DNA of 64,000 bases, from contig NZ_SHKM01000001.1 in NCBI RefSeq assembly GCF_004217225.1, positions 806,001 through 870,000 on the forward strand. Direction: 5' to 3'. Made by a program: the position numbers and the translations under genes. Position 1 is the stretch's first letter; each line of letters begins with the position of its first letter. The stretch comes from Azospira oryzae (GTDB lineage Bacteria > Pseudomonadota > Gammaproteobacteria > Burkholderiales > Rhodocyclaceae). Positions 26,788-36,167 of this stretch are shown here, piece after piece. The notes under the pieces were generated by a model. That model was not told where the DNA came from and did no database searches. It was given only the letters and a program-made list of their open reading frames with translations.

Positions 26788-27525
26788 ATGGCCATCCAGC
26801 CCCGACGTCTGCGACTTGCCCATCTGGGGGCCGCCCTGGCCAGCGGCGGGCGCACCTTCGCCCGCAACCCGGGCCCCAGCGCGCTCCTGGCCCTGCCCCC
26901 GGCCGTCGTCGGCGTACTGATCTGGCTGATCCTGGGCCAGGCCACCATCGCCCCCCTGGCCCTGGCCGCCAGCGGCGGCTTCATGCTGGTCGGCCCCCTG
27001 CTGCTGGTGGGCTATTTCGAACTGGCGGACCGCAGCGCCCGCGGTGAAGCAGCCCCTGCGGCCCTGGCCCTCACCGCCTACCGCCGCGCCCCCACCGGCC
27101 TGTGGGCCATCGGTGCCGTATGCACCTTTTTCTACCTGATCTGGATCACCGACGCGGCCACCCTCTACGGCTTCATGGTGGGCGGAGAACCCCGGGGCCT
27201 GGCCACCCTGCTCAGCCCCGGCACCGACGTGCAGGCCTTCCTGCGCTGGAGCTCCCTCATGGGGGCGGTGCTGGCCTTCATGATCTACGCCGTCACCGCC
27301 TTCGCCGTGCCCCTGCTGCATTACGGCCGGGCCAACCTGATCCAGGCCGTGGTTCTCAGCGTCCGCGCCGTCTTCGGCAACTTCCTCCTGGCGCTGCTGT
27401 GGGGCGTCCTGCTGGCCGCCGGCGTCATCGGCAGCATCCTGCTGCTGTTTCCCTTCCCCCTGGTTTTCCCCCTGCTGGCCTATGCCAGCCACGCCCTCTA
27501 CCAACAGGTCTTTCCCCTGGAATAA
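26788..27525 (+). CDS. DUF2189-type integral membrane protein
   Basis: A 245-residue protein with about six membrane helices. The segment GGFMLVGPLLLVGYFELADR, followed by a short polar loop, matches the DUF2189 family, whose function is unknown. ATG 26788 is chosen because GGGAG precedes it; an in-frame ATG at 26776 is also possible. It follows the lipoyl-domain gene by 24 bases and precedes a PAS protein by 11, so the three are probably co-transcribed. Confidence 0.8.
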   Translation: MAIQPRRLRLAHLGAALASGGRTFARNPGPSALLALPPAVVGVLIWLILGQATIAPLALAASGGFMLVGPLLLVGYFELADRSARGEAAPAALALTAYRRAPTGLWAIGAVCTFFYLIWITDAATLYGFMVGGEPRGLATLLSPGTDVQAFLRWSSLMGAVLAFMIYAVTAFAVPLLHYGRANLIQAVVLSVRAVFGNFLLALLWGVLLAAGVIGSILLLFPFPLVFPLLAYASHALYQQVFPLE

Positions 27526-27536
27526 AGGGAGTTCCC

Positions 27537-28103
27537 ATGTCTGCGCCCCTGCTGCCGCACAGCCTCTACCGCATCGAACTGTGCAGCGGCGAACAGCGCC
27601 GCTGGCGCTACCGGGGCGAGGATGCCCAGGGCAACCGGTGGTGGCGGGATGAGGAGAGCGGCCAGGAATTCAACGAAGCTTCCCTCATGTATGCCTGGCA
27701 GGTGCTGGGCCCGGCCCCGGACGATCTGCCGGCGTCGATCCACCGGCTGCTGGCCGAGCAGATGGATGCGGCCCTGATCCTGGCCGACAAGGAAGGAGTG
27801 ATCCGCCTGTGGAATGCGGCGGCCACCGCCCTCTTCGGCTTTCCTGCCGCCACGGCCATCGGCGCCAGTCTGGACCTGATCATTCCGGAGCACCTGCGCG
27901 CCGCCCACTGGCGCGGCTTCCACCAGGCCATGGCCCGGGGCGCCGTACAGCATCCGGGCAAGCCCCGCCTGACCCGTGCCCTGCAAGGGGACGGGCAGAA
28001 GCGCTACGTCAGCATGAGTTTTTCCGTGATCCGGGACGATGCGGGCCAGACCATCGGCTCCCTGGCCCTGGCCTGGGCTGCCGACAAGCCGGCAGGGGCC
28101 TGA
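27537..28103 (+). CDS. PAS-domain sensor-like protein
   Basis: A 188-residue cytoplasmic protein. The N-terminal ~70 residues (CSGEQRRWRYRGEDAQGNRW and after) are unrecognised; a PAS domain follows (about 75-182), with AALILADKEGVIRLWNAAA, FGFPAATAIGASLDLIIPE and SFSVIRDDAGQTIGSLALA. There is no kinase, cyclase or methyl-accepting output domain, so it would act through a partner or as a single-domain sensor; ligand unknown. AAAGGGAG precedes ATG 27537. Confidence 0.82.
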   Translation: MSAPLLPHSLYRIELCSGEQRRWRYRGEDAQGNRWWRDEESGQEFNEASLMYAWQVLGPAPDDLPASIHRLLAEQMDAALILADKEGVIRLWNAAATALFGFPAATAIGASLDLIIPEHLRAAHWRGFHQAMARGAVQHPGKPRLTRALQGDGQKRYVSMSFSVIRDDAGQTIGSLALAWAADKPAGA

Positions 28104-28132
28104 GCCGGTTCAGCGACCCACCAACTACCGCT

Positions 28133-29398
28133 TCAGCCGTAGCGCCGCGCCGCTTCCACCGCCAGGCCGGCGCCGATGCTGCCGAAGAGATCCCCTTCCA
28201 CCGCCCGGGCCTGGGGCAGGACGGCGGCGATGCGCTGGCGCAGACGGGGAATGCCGCTGGAACCGCCGGTGAAGAACACCGTGTCGATCCGCCCGGCGCC
28301 GACACCCGCCTGCCGCAGCAAGTCGCCGACGGTGCCTTCGACCCGTTCCACCAGGCTTGTCGTGGCCTGATCGAACTCGCTGCGACTCAGCTCATGGCTG
28401 AGGCCGGCTTCCAGGCGCTCCAGGGACAGGGTGCAGGTGTCCGCATCCGAGAGGGCGATCTTGGCCTGCTCCACCTCGTTGGCCAGCCAGTGGCCGGCCC
28501 GTTCCCCGATCAGCCCCAGCAGGCGCTGCATCTTTTCCGGCGCCGCCGCATCCATGGCCAGGCGCTGCTGTTCGGCCAGCACCTGGCGGGTGTAGGCGAA
28601 GTTGATGGTGTGCCAAGTGGCCAGGTTGAAGAAGATGCTGGCCGGCATTTCCCGGCCGCTGCGCAGCAGGCTGCGGTAGCCCAGCAGGGGCATGACCCCG
28701 GCCAGACTCAGCAGGCGGTCGAAATCGGTGCCGCCGATGTGCACGCCGCCGTTGGCCAGCAGGTCGTCCCGGCGCTCCGCCTGGCGCGCCCGCTCGGGGG
28801 AAAGGCGGATCAGGGAAAAGTCCGAGGTGCCGCCGCCGATGTCGGCCACCAGCACCAGTTCCTCTCGCGCCAGGGTGGTCTCGTAGTGGTAGGCGGCGGC
28901 GATGGGCTCGTACTGGAAGCTGACCTCCTTGAAGCCCACGGCCCGGGCAATGTCGCCCAGGGTGTTCTCGGCCAGGCGGTCGGCGTCGCTGTCGTCGTCC
29001 ACGAAGAACACCGGCCGGCCCAGCACCGCCTGCTCGAATTCGCCGCCGGCCTGGCGGTCGGCCCGCCGCTTCAGTTCGCCGATGAACTGGGCCAGCAGGT
29101 CGCGGAAATGCAGGGCCCGGCCTTGCACTTCGGTCTTGCCGTCCAGCAGGCTGCTGCCCAGGAGGCTCTTCAGGGAGCGCATCAGGCGGCCCTCGTAGCC
29201 GGCCAGATACTCGCCCAGGCCGGCCCGGCCGAAGCTGGTGCTGTTGTCTTCCGCATTGAAGAAGACCACGGACGGCAGGGTCACCTTGCCCTCCTCCAGG
29301 GCCAGCAGCGTGGGCTGGCCGGGGCGCAGGCAGCCCACGGTGGAGTTGGAGGTGCCGAAGTCGAGGCCGCAGGCGCGGCGGGGAGCGGTGGCAGACAT
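28133..29398 (-). CDS. yegD: Hsp70-family protein, YegD type
   Basis: A 421-residue actin/Hsp70-fold ATPase. It has the phosphate-1 motif GLDFGTSNSTVG, the phosphate-2 motif VADIGGGTSDFSLI and the adenosine motif FFTGGSSGIPRLRQRI, but ends without the peptide-binding domain of DnaK. This is the YegD architecture, a DnaK-like ATPase of unknown client range. It is convergent with the PAS gene and followed upstream by a 440-bp gap. The ATG 29398 start (MSATAPRRACGLDF) places phosphate-1 at the N-terminus as expected. Confidence 0.88.
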   Translation of the reverse strand: MSATAPRRACGLDFGTSNSTVGCLRPGQPTLLALEEGKVTLPSVVFFNAEDNSTSFGRAGLGEYLAGYEGRLMRSLKSLLGSSLLDGKTEVQGRALHFRDLLAQFIGELKRRADRQAGGEFEQAVLGRPVFFVDDDSDADRLAENTLGDIARAVGFKEVSFQYEPIAAAYHYETTLAREELVLVADIGGGTSDFSLIRLSPERARQAERRDDLLANGGVHIGGTDFDRLLSLAGVMPLLGYRSLLRSGREMPASIFFNLATWHTINFAYTRQVLAEQQRLAMDAAAPEKMQRLLGLIGERAGHWLANEVEQAKIALSDADTCTLSLERLEAGLSHELSRSEFDQATTSLVERVEGTVGDLLRQAGVGAGRIDTVFFTGGSSGIPRLRQRIAAVLPQARAVEGDLFGSIGAGLAVEAARRYG

Positions 29399-29841
29399 GG
29401 AATGACGGCGGTTGGTGGCGAAGACGAAGGTTGCCGGCCAACGCGGCGAGGTCGGCAGGGGGCGGCGGATGCTACGCCAGGCTCCGGCGGATGTCTACCC
29501 GGGCGGTCGGCCAAGCCATTGAGGCAACGGGGAAAAGGGGCGATCGGCCCCATGGCCGGCGCCCCCGACCCGGGCCGGCCCCGACGTCGCCCTCCCCCAA
29601 CAGGCAACCATCGCCTAAAAAACAGGCACTTAGGGACATTGGCCGCCCAGGCCGTCGGGAGCCCACGACAAATCCGGGTCGCCGGAAGCAGGCCGGGAGC
29701 ATTGCCGGGATCGTCGCACCCACCCCAAAGTCGCCGGCTGGCGCGGGATTCCAGCCAGCCCTGGGCGGCAGCGGCATCCTTTCCCGGCCCCAGGCACGGG
29801 CCTTGCGAAGTAAAGGCTCCAACCTGCGAAAAGGAGCTTCC
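29399..29841. other. 443-bp intergenic region between yegD and bactofilin
   Basis: No convincing ORF. It holds the 5' sides of two divergent genes: the minus-strand leader of the YegD-like gene, GC-rich sequence, and near the right end a sigma54-like element at 29792-29807 followed by AAAAGGAG before the bactofilin start. Nothing else is recognisable. Confidence 0.6.
29792..29807 (+). promoter_or_regulatory. Possible sigma54 (RpoN) promoter of the bactofilin gene
   Basis: AGGCAC-N5-TTGCG has the invariant GG (-24) and GC (-12) dinucleotides at the correct spacing; the consensus is TGGCAC-N5-TTGCA. Transcription would start about 25 bases before ATG 29842. No enhancer-binding-protein gene is adjacent, so this is a sequence match only. 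Confidence 0.4.
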
Positions 29842-30441
29842 ATGCTGAACAAGCAATCCCTGTTTTCCTCCAAGCGCGAGGAAACCGTCCTGCCCCGCAA
29901 TCCCTGGCCCGGCAGCGCGCCCCAGACCAACAGCAGCAACGTCAGCAGCGCACCGAAATCCAGCACGGCCAGTGCACCGCCGCCGGCGCCGGTGGCTGCC
30001 GACAAGGAACAGCCCTCCGGCAGCCGTCTCATCGTCGGCCCCGACGTCAAGCTGAAGGGGGCGGAAATCCAGGATTGCGACACCCTGGTGGTGGAAGGAC
30101 GGGTGGAGGCCACCCTGGACAGTCGCCTGATCCAGATCGCCGAACAGGGCGCCTTTTCCGGCAAGGTCAGCATCGACGTGGCGGAAATCCGGGGCACCTT
30201 CGAAGGCGAGCTGGTGGCCCGCAAGCAGCTGTTCATCCACGCCAGCGGCCGGGTCAGCGGCACCATCCGCTACGGCAGCATCCTCATCGACGAAGGCGGC
30301 CAGGTTTCCGGCGACGTGCGCTCCCTGGGGGATGAACACCAGGCAGGCTCGGCCAAGGCCAGCCCGGCCGAACCCGGCATTCCGACCCTGCACGGCAACG
30401 TCACCCTGAAGGAGGGCAAGAAGGAAAACGCACTGCTCTAG
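29842..30441 (+). CDS. Bactofilin family cytoskeletal protein
   Basis: A 199-residue polymer-forming bactofilin (DUF583). An unstructured N-terminus (about 1-65, Ser/Pro/Ala rich) precedes the right-handed beta-helix core, with the regular hydrophobic spacing of GPDVKLKGAEIQDCDTLVV, DVAEIRGTFEGELVARKQLF and ASGRVSGTIRYGSILI. A short charged tail follows. Bactofilins localise wall enzymes or motility structures; the partner is not evident. A good AAAAGGAG ribosome-binding site precedes ATG 29842. A GC-rich 14-bp hairpin (30451-30496) without T-run follows. Confidence 0.9.
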   Translation: MLNKQSLFSSKREETVLPRNPWPGSAPQTNSSNVSSAPKSSTASAPPPAPVAADKEQPSGSRLIVGPDVKLKGAEIQDCDTLVVEGRVEATLDSRLIQIAEQGAFSGKVSIDVAEIRGTFEGELVARKQLFIHASGRVSGTIRYGSILIDEGGQVSGDVRSLGDEHQAGSAKASPAEPGIPTLHGNVTLKEGKKENALL

Positions 30442-30576
30442 GCCACCGGCAGGCCCGGCGGCGGGCGGGCTTTGCGGCCCATCCGCCGCCGGGCCTTGAA
30501 CGGCTGCGGGCGGAGGGTTAAGCTCGACCCGCCCGCTTCCTGCGGGCCACGACAACACCAGCCAGGAGACTGATCC

Positions 30577-31119
30577 ATGTCCCAGCCAAAATACAAGCAT
30601 GCCCCCCTGTGGACCGCCATCGGCCTAGGCCTGATGCTCGGCACCGCCCCGGCCTTCGCCGAAAAGCCTTCCTGGGCCGGCGGCGGCGACAAGCACGGCC
30701 AGGACGAACGTCCGGGCAAGGGCCGTAACGACCGGGATGACCGGGGCCGGGGCGATGATGGCCGCCGGGATGGCCGGGATGGGCGCCGCGACGGCGCCTC
30801 GGTGGAAATCCGCTTCGGCGGCGGTGACCGGGACCTGATCCGGGATTACTACGGCAACAGCATCCGCAGCAAGGGCTGCCCGCCCGGGCTGGCGAAGAAA
30901 CATAACGGCTGCCTGCCGCCGGGACAGGCCAAGCAGTGGCAGCGGGGCGCCCGCCTGCCCAGCAGCGTGGTCATCTACGACCTGCCGCGGGACCTTTCCA
31001 TCCGCCTCGGCACGCCGCCGGCCGGCTACCGTTACGTGCGGGTTGCCTCCGACATCCTGCTCATTGCCGTGGGCACCAGCATGGTGGTGGACGCCATCGA
31101 GGACCTGGGCGGACTTTGA
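30577..31119 (+). CDS. CigR-like (anti-virulence regulator CigR family) exported protein
   Basis: A 180-residue protein with a signal peptide (cleavage about APAFA-EK), then a low-complexity Asp/Arg/Gly-rich stretch (about 37-72), then the conserved C-terminal region: GCPPGLAKKHNGCLPPGQAKQW, LPRDLSIRLGTPPAGYRYVR (motif cores), and a final hydrophobic segment DILLIAVGTSMVVDAIEDLG. This combination is that of the CigR family, first named in Salmonella; its function outside virulence control is unknown. CCAGGAGA precedes the start and a strong terminator follows. Confidence 0.8.
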   Translation: MSQPKYKHAPLWTAIGLGLMLGTAPAFAEKPSWAGGGDKHGQDERPGKGRNDRDDRGRGDDGRRDGRDGRRDGASVEIRFGGGDRDLIRDYYGNSIRSKGCPPGLAKKHNGCLPPGQAKQWQRGARLPSSVVIYDLPRDLSIRLGTPPAGYRYVRVASDILLIAVGTSMVVDAIEDLGGL

Positions 31120-31161
31120 GCCCCCCTGCCCTGGCGCCCAGGCAGGACGCCATCAACGACA

Positions 31162-31189
31162 ACGGCACCCCGCGGGGTGCCGTTTTTGC
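31162..31189 (+). terminator. Intrinsic terminator of the CigR-like gene
   Basis: Perfect 11-bp arms AACGGCACCCC (31162-31172) and GGGGTGCCGTT (31175-31185) with loop GC and a T-run to 31188. Confidence 0.88.
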
Positions 31190-31216
31190 TGGCTGCGGAG
31201 CATGGCCCCGCCAGGA

Positions 31217-32845
31217 TCAAACCCGGAAGCCGCTGACCGCCCGCTGCATTTCGCCGGCCACCCGGTCCAGGGTATCGGAAGCCCGGGAAGTCTCGTTGGC
31301 CGCCGCATTGGTTTCCTCCGCGTGGGTGGCGATTTCCTCCACCTTGCGCGCCACTTCCGTGGAGGCGGTGGACTGCTCCCGCAGGGCGATATCCACATCG
31401 CCGATGATCTCCGCCACCCGGCGCGCCATCTCCTGCAGCTTGGCGATGGTCTCGCCGGCCTGCTGGGCATGGCTGACGCTGCTCTCCACCGCCCCGACGC
31501 CGCCGCTGATGCCGGCCACCACCTGACGGGTGGATTCCTGGATGGAATCCACCATCTGGGTGATCTCCCCGGTGGAATGGGCCGTCCGCTCGGACAGCTT
31601 GCGCACTTCGTCGGCCACCACGGCAAAGCCGCGGCCGTGCTCGCCGGCCCGGGCCGCCTCGATGGCGGCGTTGAGGGCCAGCAGGTTGGTCTGGTCGGCA
31701 ATGTCCTTGATGACGCTGACGATGCTGGAAATCTTCGCCGATTCCACTTCCAGCTCACCGATCTGCTCGGCCGCCGCCTTCACCACATGGGACACCTGGT
31801 CGATTTCCCCCACCAGCCGTTCCACCGTCTCCCGTCCTTCCCGGGCCTGCTCGTCGGATTCACCGGCCAGCCGGGCGGCATCGCCGGTACTGTCGGAAAC
31901 GTGATTGATGGAAACGGTCAGTTCCTCAATGTTGGCAGCGATGGCCGAAGAGGCGGAACTCTGCACGGTGACGCTCTGCTCCATCTGCTTCACCGTCTGG
32001 TTCAGCTGCTGGGCGGCGCTGGAGATTTCCTCCGCCCCCATCTTGGTCTGGCCGATGGTGCTGCGCAGGGCCGTCTGCATGTCGCCCATGGCGCCCACCA
32101 GGCGCCCCACTTCATCCGCCGTCGGTGCCGGCAGGGCGCCGGTGAGGTCGCCGGCGGCGATGCGCCGGGCGCCGGCCAGGGCTTCTTCCAGACGCCGGGA
32201 AATCCGCCGGGCCAGCAGGAAGGAGGCCACCAGGGCCACCAGCAGCCCCAGCACCAGGGCCGTCAGGCCGCTGCTGATGGCGCTGGAAACATCGCTCATG
32301 GCCTGGGCGGCGGAACGGTCGGCCCCTTCCCGGTTGAACTTGGCCAGGGCATCGGTGGAGTCGCGCAGCTGGTTGGCCTTTTCCACCCAGCCCTTGCGCC
32401 GCAGCTGCTGGGCCTCCTCTTCCTTGCCAGCCTTTTCCAGCACAATCGCCTCCTCGACCACGGCCTTGTAAGCATTGACCGCCTTGCCCACCTCGTCGAG
32501 GATTTTCTGCTCTTCCGGGCCGGTTACCAGAGGCGCGTATTCCTTGAGCACGGTACGCACGTCTTCATCCAGCTTGGCCAGGCTTTTTTCGATTTTGGCC
32601 TTGTCCTCGGCGCTGCCGGGCAGCATGTACTCCAGGCTGCGCACCCGGTAACGCAGGCGCTCCTGGCTGATCTTGCCCACCATCTGCAGGGATGGCAGCC
32701 AGTTGCCGATGATGTCCCGGGTTTCCCCGCCGACTTTCTGCAATTGATAGAGACAGAACAGCAGGGCCAGGATCAGCACCCCGCCGGTAATGGCGAAATT
32801 GAAGTACAGCTTGGCCCGCAGGCTCAGGTTGTCAAACCAGGTCAT
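31217..32845 (-). CDS. Methyl-accepting chemotaxis protein
   Basis: A 542-residue transmembrane chemoreceptor. TM1 is about residues 11-33, followed by a helical periplasmic sensor (four-helix-bundle type) of ~150 residues, TM2 about 188-208, a HAMP domain, and the long cytoplasmic signalling hairpin. Its tip contains [20 protein letters not shown] and [11 protein letters not shown], the CheA/CheW contact region. The C-terminus (AVSGFRV) has no CheR-tethering pentapeptide. The ligand cannot be predicted. It is divergent from ettA; no chemotaxis operon is in the window. Confidence 0.93.
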   Translation of the reverse strand: MTWFDNLSLRAKLYFNFAITGGVLILALLFCLYQLQKVGGETRDIIGNWLPSLQMVGKISQERLRYRVRSLEYMLPGSAEDKAKIEKSLAKLDEDVRTVLKEYAPLVTGPEEQKILDEVGKAVNAYKAVVEEAIVLEKAGKEEEAQQLRRKGWVEKANQLRDSTDALAKFNREGADRSAAQAMSDVSSAISSGLTALVLGLLVALVASFLLARRISRRLEEALAGARRIAAGDLTGALPAPTADEVGRLVGAMGDMQTALRSTIGQTKMGAEEISSAAQQLNQTVKQMEQSVTVQSSASSAIAANIEELTVSINHVSDSTGDAARLAGESDEQAREGRETVERLVGEIDQVSHVVKAAAEQIGELEVESAKISSIVSVIKDIADQTNLLALNAAIEAARAGEHGRGFAVVADEVRKLSERTAHSTGEITQMVDSIQESTRQVVAGISGGVGAVESSVSHAQQAGETIAKLQEMARRVAEIIGDVDIALREQSTASTEVARKVEEIATHAEETNAAANETSRASDTLDRVAGEMQRAVSGFRV

Positions 32846-33054
32846 CTTCGCTACCCCCAGGGACTGTTATTGGTACGCCTTATGGCGCTTGCTCGTACGT
32901 TCCACCACTATAGTCCAAAACTATACCGCCATCATTGCCTAAAAGCCTCCGTCGACAAAGCCCGGTGGCGCCCGCGGCAAGGCTCGGTACAATAGCGCCT
33001 TTGCCGCCGGCCCCGCCCGCGGCCCAGCCGAATTCCACCCATCAAGAGTGCTCC

Positions 33055-34719
33055 ATGGCCCAATACGTAATGTCGATGCTCCGCGTGAGCAAGATCGTCC
33101 CGCCCAAGCGGCAGATCATCAAGGATATTTCCCTCTCCTTCTTCCCCGGCGCCAAGATCGGCCTGCTGGGCCTGAACGGCTCCGGCAAGTCCACCGTGCT
33201 GAAGATCATGGCCGGCGCCGACAAGGAATACGACGGCGAGGTGCAGTGGCAACCGAACCTGAACATCGGCTACCTGCCCCAGGAACCCCAGCTGGATCCG
33301 GAAAAGACCGTGCGCCAGGAAGTGGAATCGGCCCTGGGCGAGATCATGGGCGCCAAGCAGCGCCTGGAGGAGGTGTACGCCGCCTACGCCGAACCCGATG
33401 CGGACTTCGACAAGCTGGCCGAGGAACAGGCCCGCTGCGAGGCCATCCTGGCCGCCGCCGGCAGCGACACCGAAGCCCAGATGGAGATCGCCGCCGACGC
33501 CCTGCGCCTGCCGGCCTGGGATGCGGTGATCAAAAATCTGTCCGGCGGTGAGAAGCGCCGCGTCGCCCTGTGCAAGCTGCTGCTCTCCAAGCCCGACATG
33601 CTGCTGCTGGACGAACCCACCAACCACCTGGATGCCGAGTCCGTGGAATGGCTGGAACAGTTCCTCTGCCGCTTCCCCGGCACCGTGGTGGCCGTTACCC
33701 ACGACCGCTACTTCCTGGACAACGCCGCCGAATGGATTCTGGAACTGGACCGGGGCCAGGGCATTCCCTGGAAGGGCAACTACTCCTCCTGGCTGGAACA
33801 GAAGGAAGAACGACTGGAGCAGGAAGGCCGCCAGGAAGCCGCCCGCATGAAGGCCATGAAACAGGAACTGGAATGGGTGCGGCAGAACCCCAAGGGTCGC
33901 CAGGCCAAGTCCAAGGCCCGTATCGCCCGCTTCGAGGAACTCTCCAGCTACGAATACCAGAAGCGCAACGAAACCCAGGAAATCTTCATCCCCGTGGGTG
34001 AGCGCCTGGGCAATGAGGTCATCGAGTTCAATGGCGTCTCCAAGGCCTTCGGCGACCGGCTGCTGATCGACAACCTGTCCTTCAAGATCCCCGCCGGTGC
34101 CATCGTCGGCATCATCGGCCCCAACGGTGCCGGTAAATCCACCCTGTTCCGCATGATCACCGGCAAGGAAGCCCCGGACAGCGGCGAAGTGAAGATCGGC
34201 AGCACGGTGAAGATGGCCTTCGTGGACCAGAGCCGGGAAAACCTTTCCGCCAACAAGACCGTCTTCGAGGAAATCGCCAACGGCGCCGACATCCTCACCG
34301 TGGGCAAGTTCGAAATGCCCAGCCGGGCCTACATCGGCCGCTTCAACTTCAAGGGCGGCGACCAGCAGAAGCAGGTCGGCACCCTCTCCGGCGGCGAGCG
34401 TGGCCGCCTGCACCTGGCCAAGACCCTGCTGGAGGGCGGCAACGTCCTGCTGCTGGACGAACCTTCCAACGACCTGGACGTGGAAACCCTGCGGGCCCTG
34501 GAAGACGCCCTGCTGGAATTCCCCGGCTCGGCCCTCATCATCTCCCACGACCGCTGGTTCCTGGACCGGATCTGTACCCACATCCTGGCGGCCGAAGGCG
34601 ATTCCCAATGGACCTTCTTCGACGGCAACTACCAGGAATACGAAGCCGACAAGAAGAAGCGCCTGGGCGAAGAAGGCGCCAAGCCCAAGCGCATCCGCTA
34701 CAAGCCCATCAGCCGTTGA
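33055..34719 (+). CDS. ettA: Energy-dependent translational throttle protein EttA (ABC-F)
   Basis: ABC-F ATPase that binds the ribosomal E site and gates entry into elongation according to energy state. The 554-residue length equals the family norm. Two nucleotide-binding domains are seen: Walker A GLNGSGKST and signature LSGGEKRRVALCK in the first, Walker A GPNGAGKST and LSGGERGRLHLAK in the second, with the interdomain linker between them. No membrane segments. ATG 33055 (MAQYVMSMLRVSK) is the family N-terminus; upstream in-frame codons extend into the intergenic region. A terminator follows. Confidence 0.96.
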   Translation: MAQYVMSMLRVSKIVPPKRQIIKDISLSFFPGAKIGLLGLNGSGKSTVLKIMAGADKEYDGEVQWQPNLNIGYLPQEPQLDPEKTVRQEVESALGEIMGAKQRLEEVYAAYAEPDADFDKLAEEQARCEAILAAAGSDTEAQMEIAADALRLPAWDAVIKNLSGGEKRRVALCKLLLSKPDMLLLDEPTNHLDAESVEWLEQFLCRFPGTVVAVTHDRYFLDNAAEWILELDRGQGIPWKGNYSSWLEQKEERLEQEGRQEAARMKAMKQELEWVRQNPKGRQAKSKARIARFEELSSYEYQKRNETQEIFIPVGERLGNEVIEFNGVSKAFGDRLLIDNLSFKIPAGAIVGIIGPNGAGKSTLFRMITGKEAPDSGEVKIGSTVKMAFVDQSRENLSANKTVFEEIANGADILTVGKFEMPSRAYIGRFNFKGGDQQKQVGTLSGGERGRLHLAKTLLEGGNVLLLDEPSNDLDVETLRALEDALLEFPGSALIISHDRWFLDRICTHILAAEGDSQWTFFDGNYQEYEADKKKRLGEEGAKPKRIRYKPISR

Positions 34720-34780
34720 GGGCTCAGGCAGCCCCCCCGCGACGTTGCCGTCCGGAATGGCCGCCTGTCAGCACGACCCC

Positions 34781-34804
34781 AAGCCCGCCTTTGGCGGGCT
34801 TTTT
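34781..34804 (+). terminator. Intrinsic terminator of ettA
   Basis: 9-bp arms AAGCCCGCC (34781-34789) and GGCGGGCTT (34793-34801), loop TTT, T-run to 34804. Confidence 0.88.
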
Positions 34805-34821
34805 CCATCTAGATAACTTTC

Positions 34822-35679
34822 ATGCCCCTTTACGCCACCTTGCGCCGCCTCGACCTGCACCTGGAAAACCGGCAGGAACGCCCCGCCCTGAGCGGCTGGC
34901 GGCGTTTTGTGGCGGAATTCTGGTGGTTCGGCATCAAGGAAGCCCGGGCCTGCATCTTCGCCGGACTGTTCTTTCTCGCCCTCTTCGTCGTGCCGCGGGG
35001 GGGCTGGCTGGGCATCGCCCGCTACGACCTGCTCCTGCTGATCGCCCTGGCCTTGCAGGCATGGCTGCTGTGGCGGCGCATTGAAACCTGGGATGAAGCC
35101 CGGACCATCCTGCTCTTCCACCTGGCAGGATTCGCCCTAGAGGTCTTCAAGGTATCCGCTCCCATCGCCTCCTGGAGCTACCCGGACCCCGCCTTGACCA
35201 AGGTGTTGGGCGTACCACTGTTCTCCGGCTTCATGTACGCAGCTGTCGGCAGCTATGTCATGCAGGCGTGGCGCATCCTCCATCTGCGAATCGAACGCCA
35301 CCCGCCTTACTGGATGAGCGGCGGCCTGGCCCTGCTGCTCTATCTCAACCTGTTTACCCACCACTTCATCGGCGACTACCGCTGGTATCTGGCCGCCCTC
35401 GCCCTGGGGCTTTACGCCCGCAGCAGCATCGTTTTCACCCCCCTGGACCGGGAACGTTCCATGCCCTTCCTGCTCGGCTTCATCCTGGTGGGCTTTTTTA
35501 TCTGGCTGGCAGAGAACATGGGCACCTTTCTCGGCGTCTGGCGCTATCCCAACCAGTTGGGTGCCTGGGCCACCGTGCATCTGGGCAAATGGTCATCCTG
35601 GACCATGCTGGCCCTGATGAGTTTTTCCCTGATCAGCGGCCTCAAGCAGGTCAAAGCCCGAATTCAGATTTCGCCCTAG
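34822..35679 (+). CDS. DUF817 family integral membrane protein
   Basis: A 285-residue protein with about eight membrane helices. The sequence FWWFGIKEARACIFAG near the N-terminus, the central EVFKVSAPIASWSYPD and VPLFSGFMYAAVGSYV, and the C-terminal WLAENMGTFLGVWRYPNQ are typical of DUF817 (often annotated YoaT-like). Function is unknown; many aromatic and charged residues lie within helices. It stands alone between two terminators and is probably monocistronic. Confidence 0.85.
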   Translation: MPLYATLRRLDLHLENRQERPALSGWRRFVAEFWWFGIKEARACIFAGLFFLALFVVPRGGWLGIARYDLLLLIALALQAWLLWRRIETWDEARTILLFHLAGFALEVFKVSAPIASWSYPDPALTKVLGVPLFSGFMYAAVGSYVMQAWRILHLRIERHPPYWMSGGLALLLYLNLFTHHFIGDYRWYLAALALGLYARSSIVFTPLDRERSMPFLLGFILVGFFIWLAENMGTFLGVWRYPNQLGAWATVHLGKWSSWTMLALMSFSLISGLKQVKARIQISP

Positions 35680-35704
35680 CCATCCCTGTCGGGATGGCCG
35701 GCAA

Positions 35705-35735
35705 AAAAATACCCGCCTCAAGGACGGGTATTTTT
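35705..35735. terminator. Bidirectional terminator
   Basis: Perfect 11-bp arms AAAAATACCCG (35705-35715) and CGGGTATTTTT (35725-35735). T-runs on both strands serve the DUF817 gene and the convergent gene at 35772-36056. Confidence 0.88.
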
Positions 35736-35771
35736 GGGAATCTTTGGTGGCCCTTTACCTAGGCGGCCCGC

Positions 35772-36056
35772 TTAGTGGCGGGGACGCAGGCTGGCTTCGA
35801 ACGCGGCTTCGTACTGCTCGGGAAACTGGTAGGCGCTGAAGGCGTTGCGCACCACATCCAGATTCTGGCTGGCGCCCTGATCTTCAAAGCGGATACCGAT
35901 GGAACGGCCATTGTTGGCCAGGGTCATGAAAGCGTAACGCCAGCTTTGGGCTTCGGCCAGGCGCTCGCGCAGTTCATCTTCGCGGGTGATGGTGATTCCG
36001 GCCCGTTTCAGGGAATCCAGGAATTCTTCGAAGGATTCGTTGCTCAGACTGCCCAT
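35772..36056 (-). CDS. Small protein of unknown function (94 residues)
   Basis: A soluble, acidic protein beginning MGSLSNESFEEFLDSLKRAG and ending FPEQYEAAFEASLRPRH, with no membrane segment or recognised domain. ATG 36056 is chosen because AAGGAGAG precedes it; the upstream in-frame ATG at 36107 has no ribosome-binding site. It is flanked by a bidirectional terminator and an AT-richer promoter region (36057-36165) that contains AAAGT-GAA-ACTTT. It looks like a genuine single gene; I do not recognise the family. Confidence 0.7.
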   Translation of the reverse strand: MGSLSNESFEEFLDSLKRAGITITREDELRERLAEAQSWRYAFMTLANNGRSIGIRFEDQGASQNLDVVRNAFSAYQFPEQYEAAFEASLRPRH

Positions 36057-36167
36057 TTGATACTCTCCTTTGAATGACCGGGACAATTTCTTGCCCCATG
36101 AGGCCAATAACGCAGGAGAGATTTAATCGGTTGACTTAAAGTTTCACTTTAATTGCCAGGCCCGGAA

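Noticed and set aside
30451-30496. 14-bp GC-rich hairpin after bactofilin as an intrinsic terminator
   Set aside because: The stem is strong but no T-run follows; it may only protect the mRNA end.
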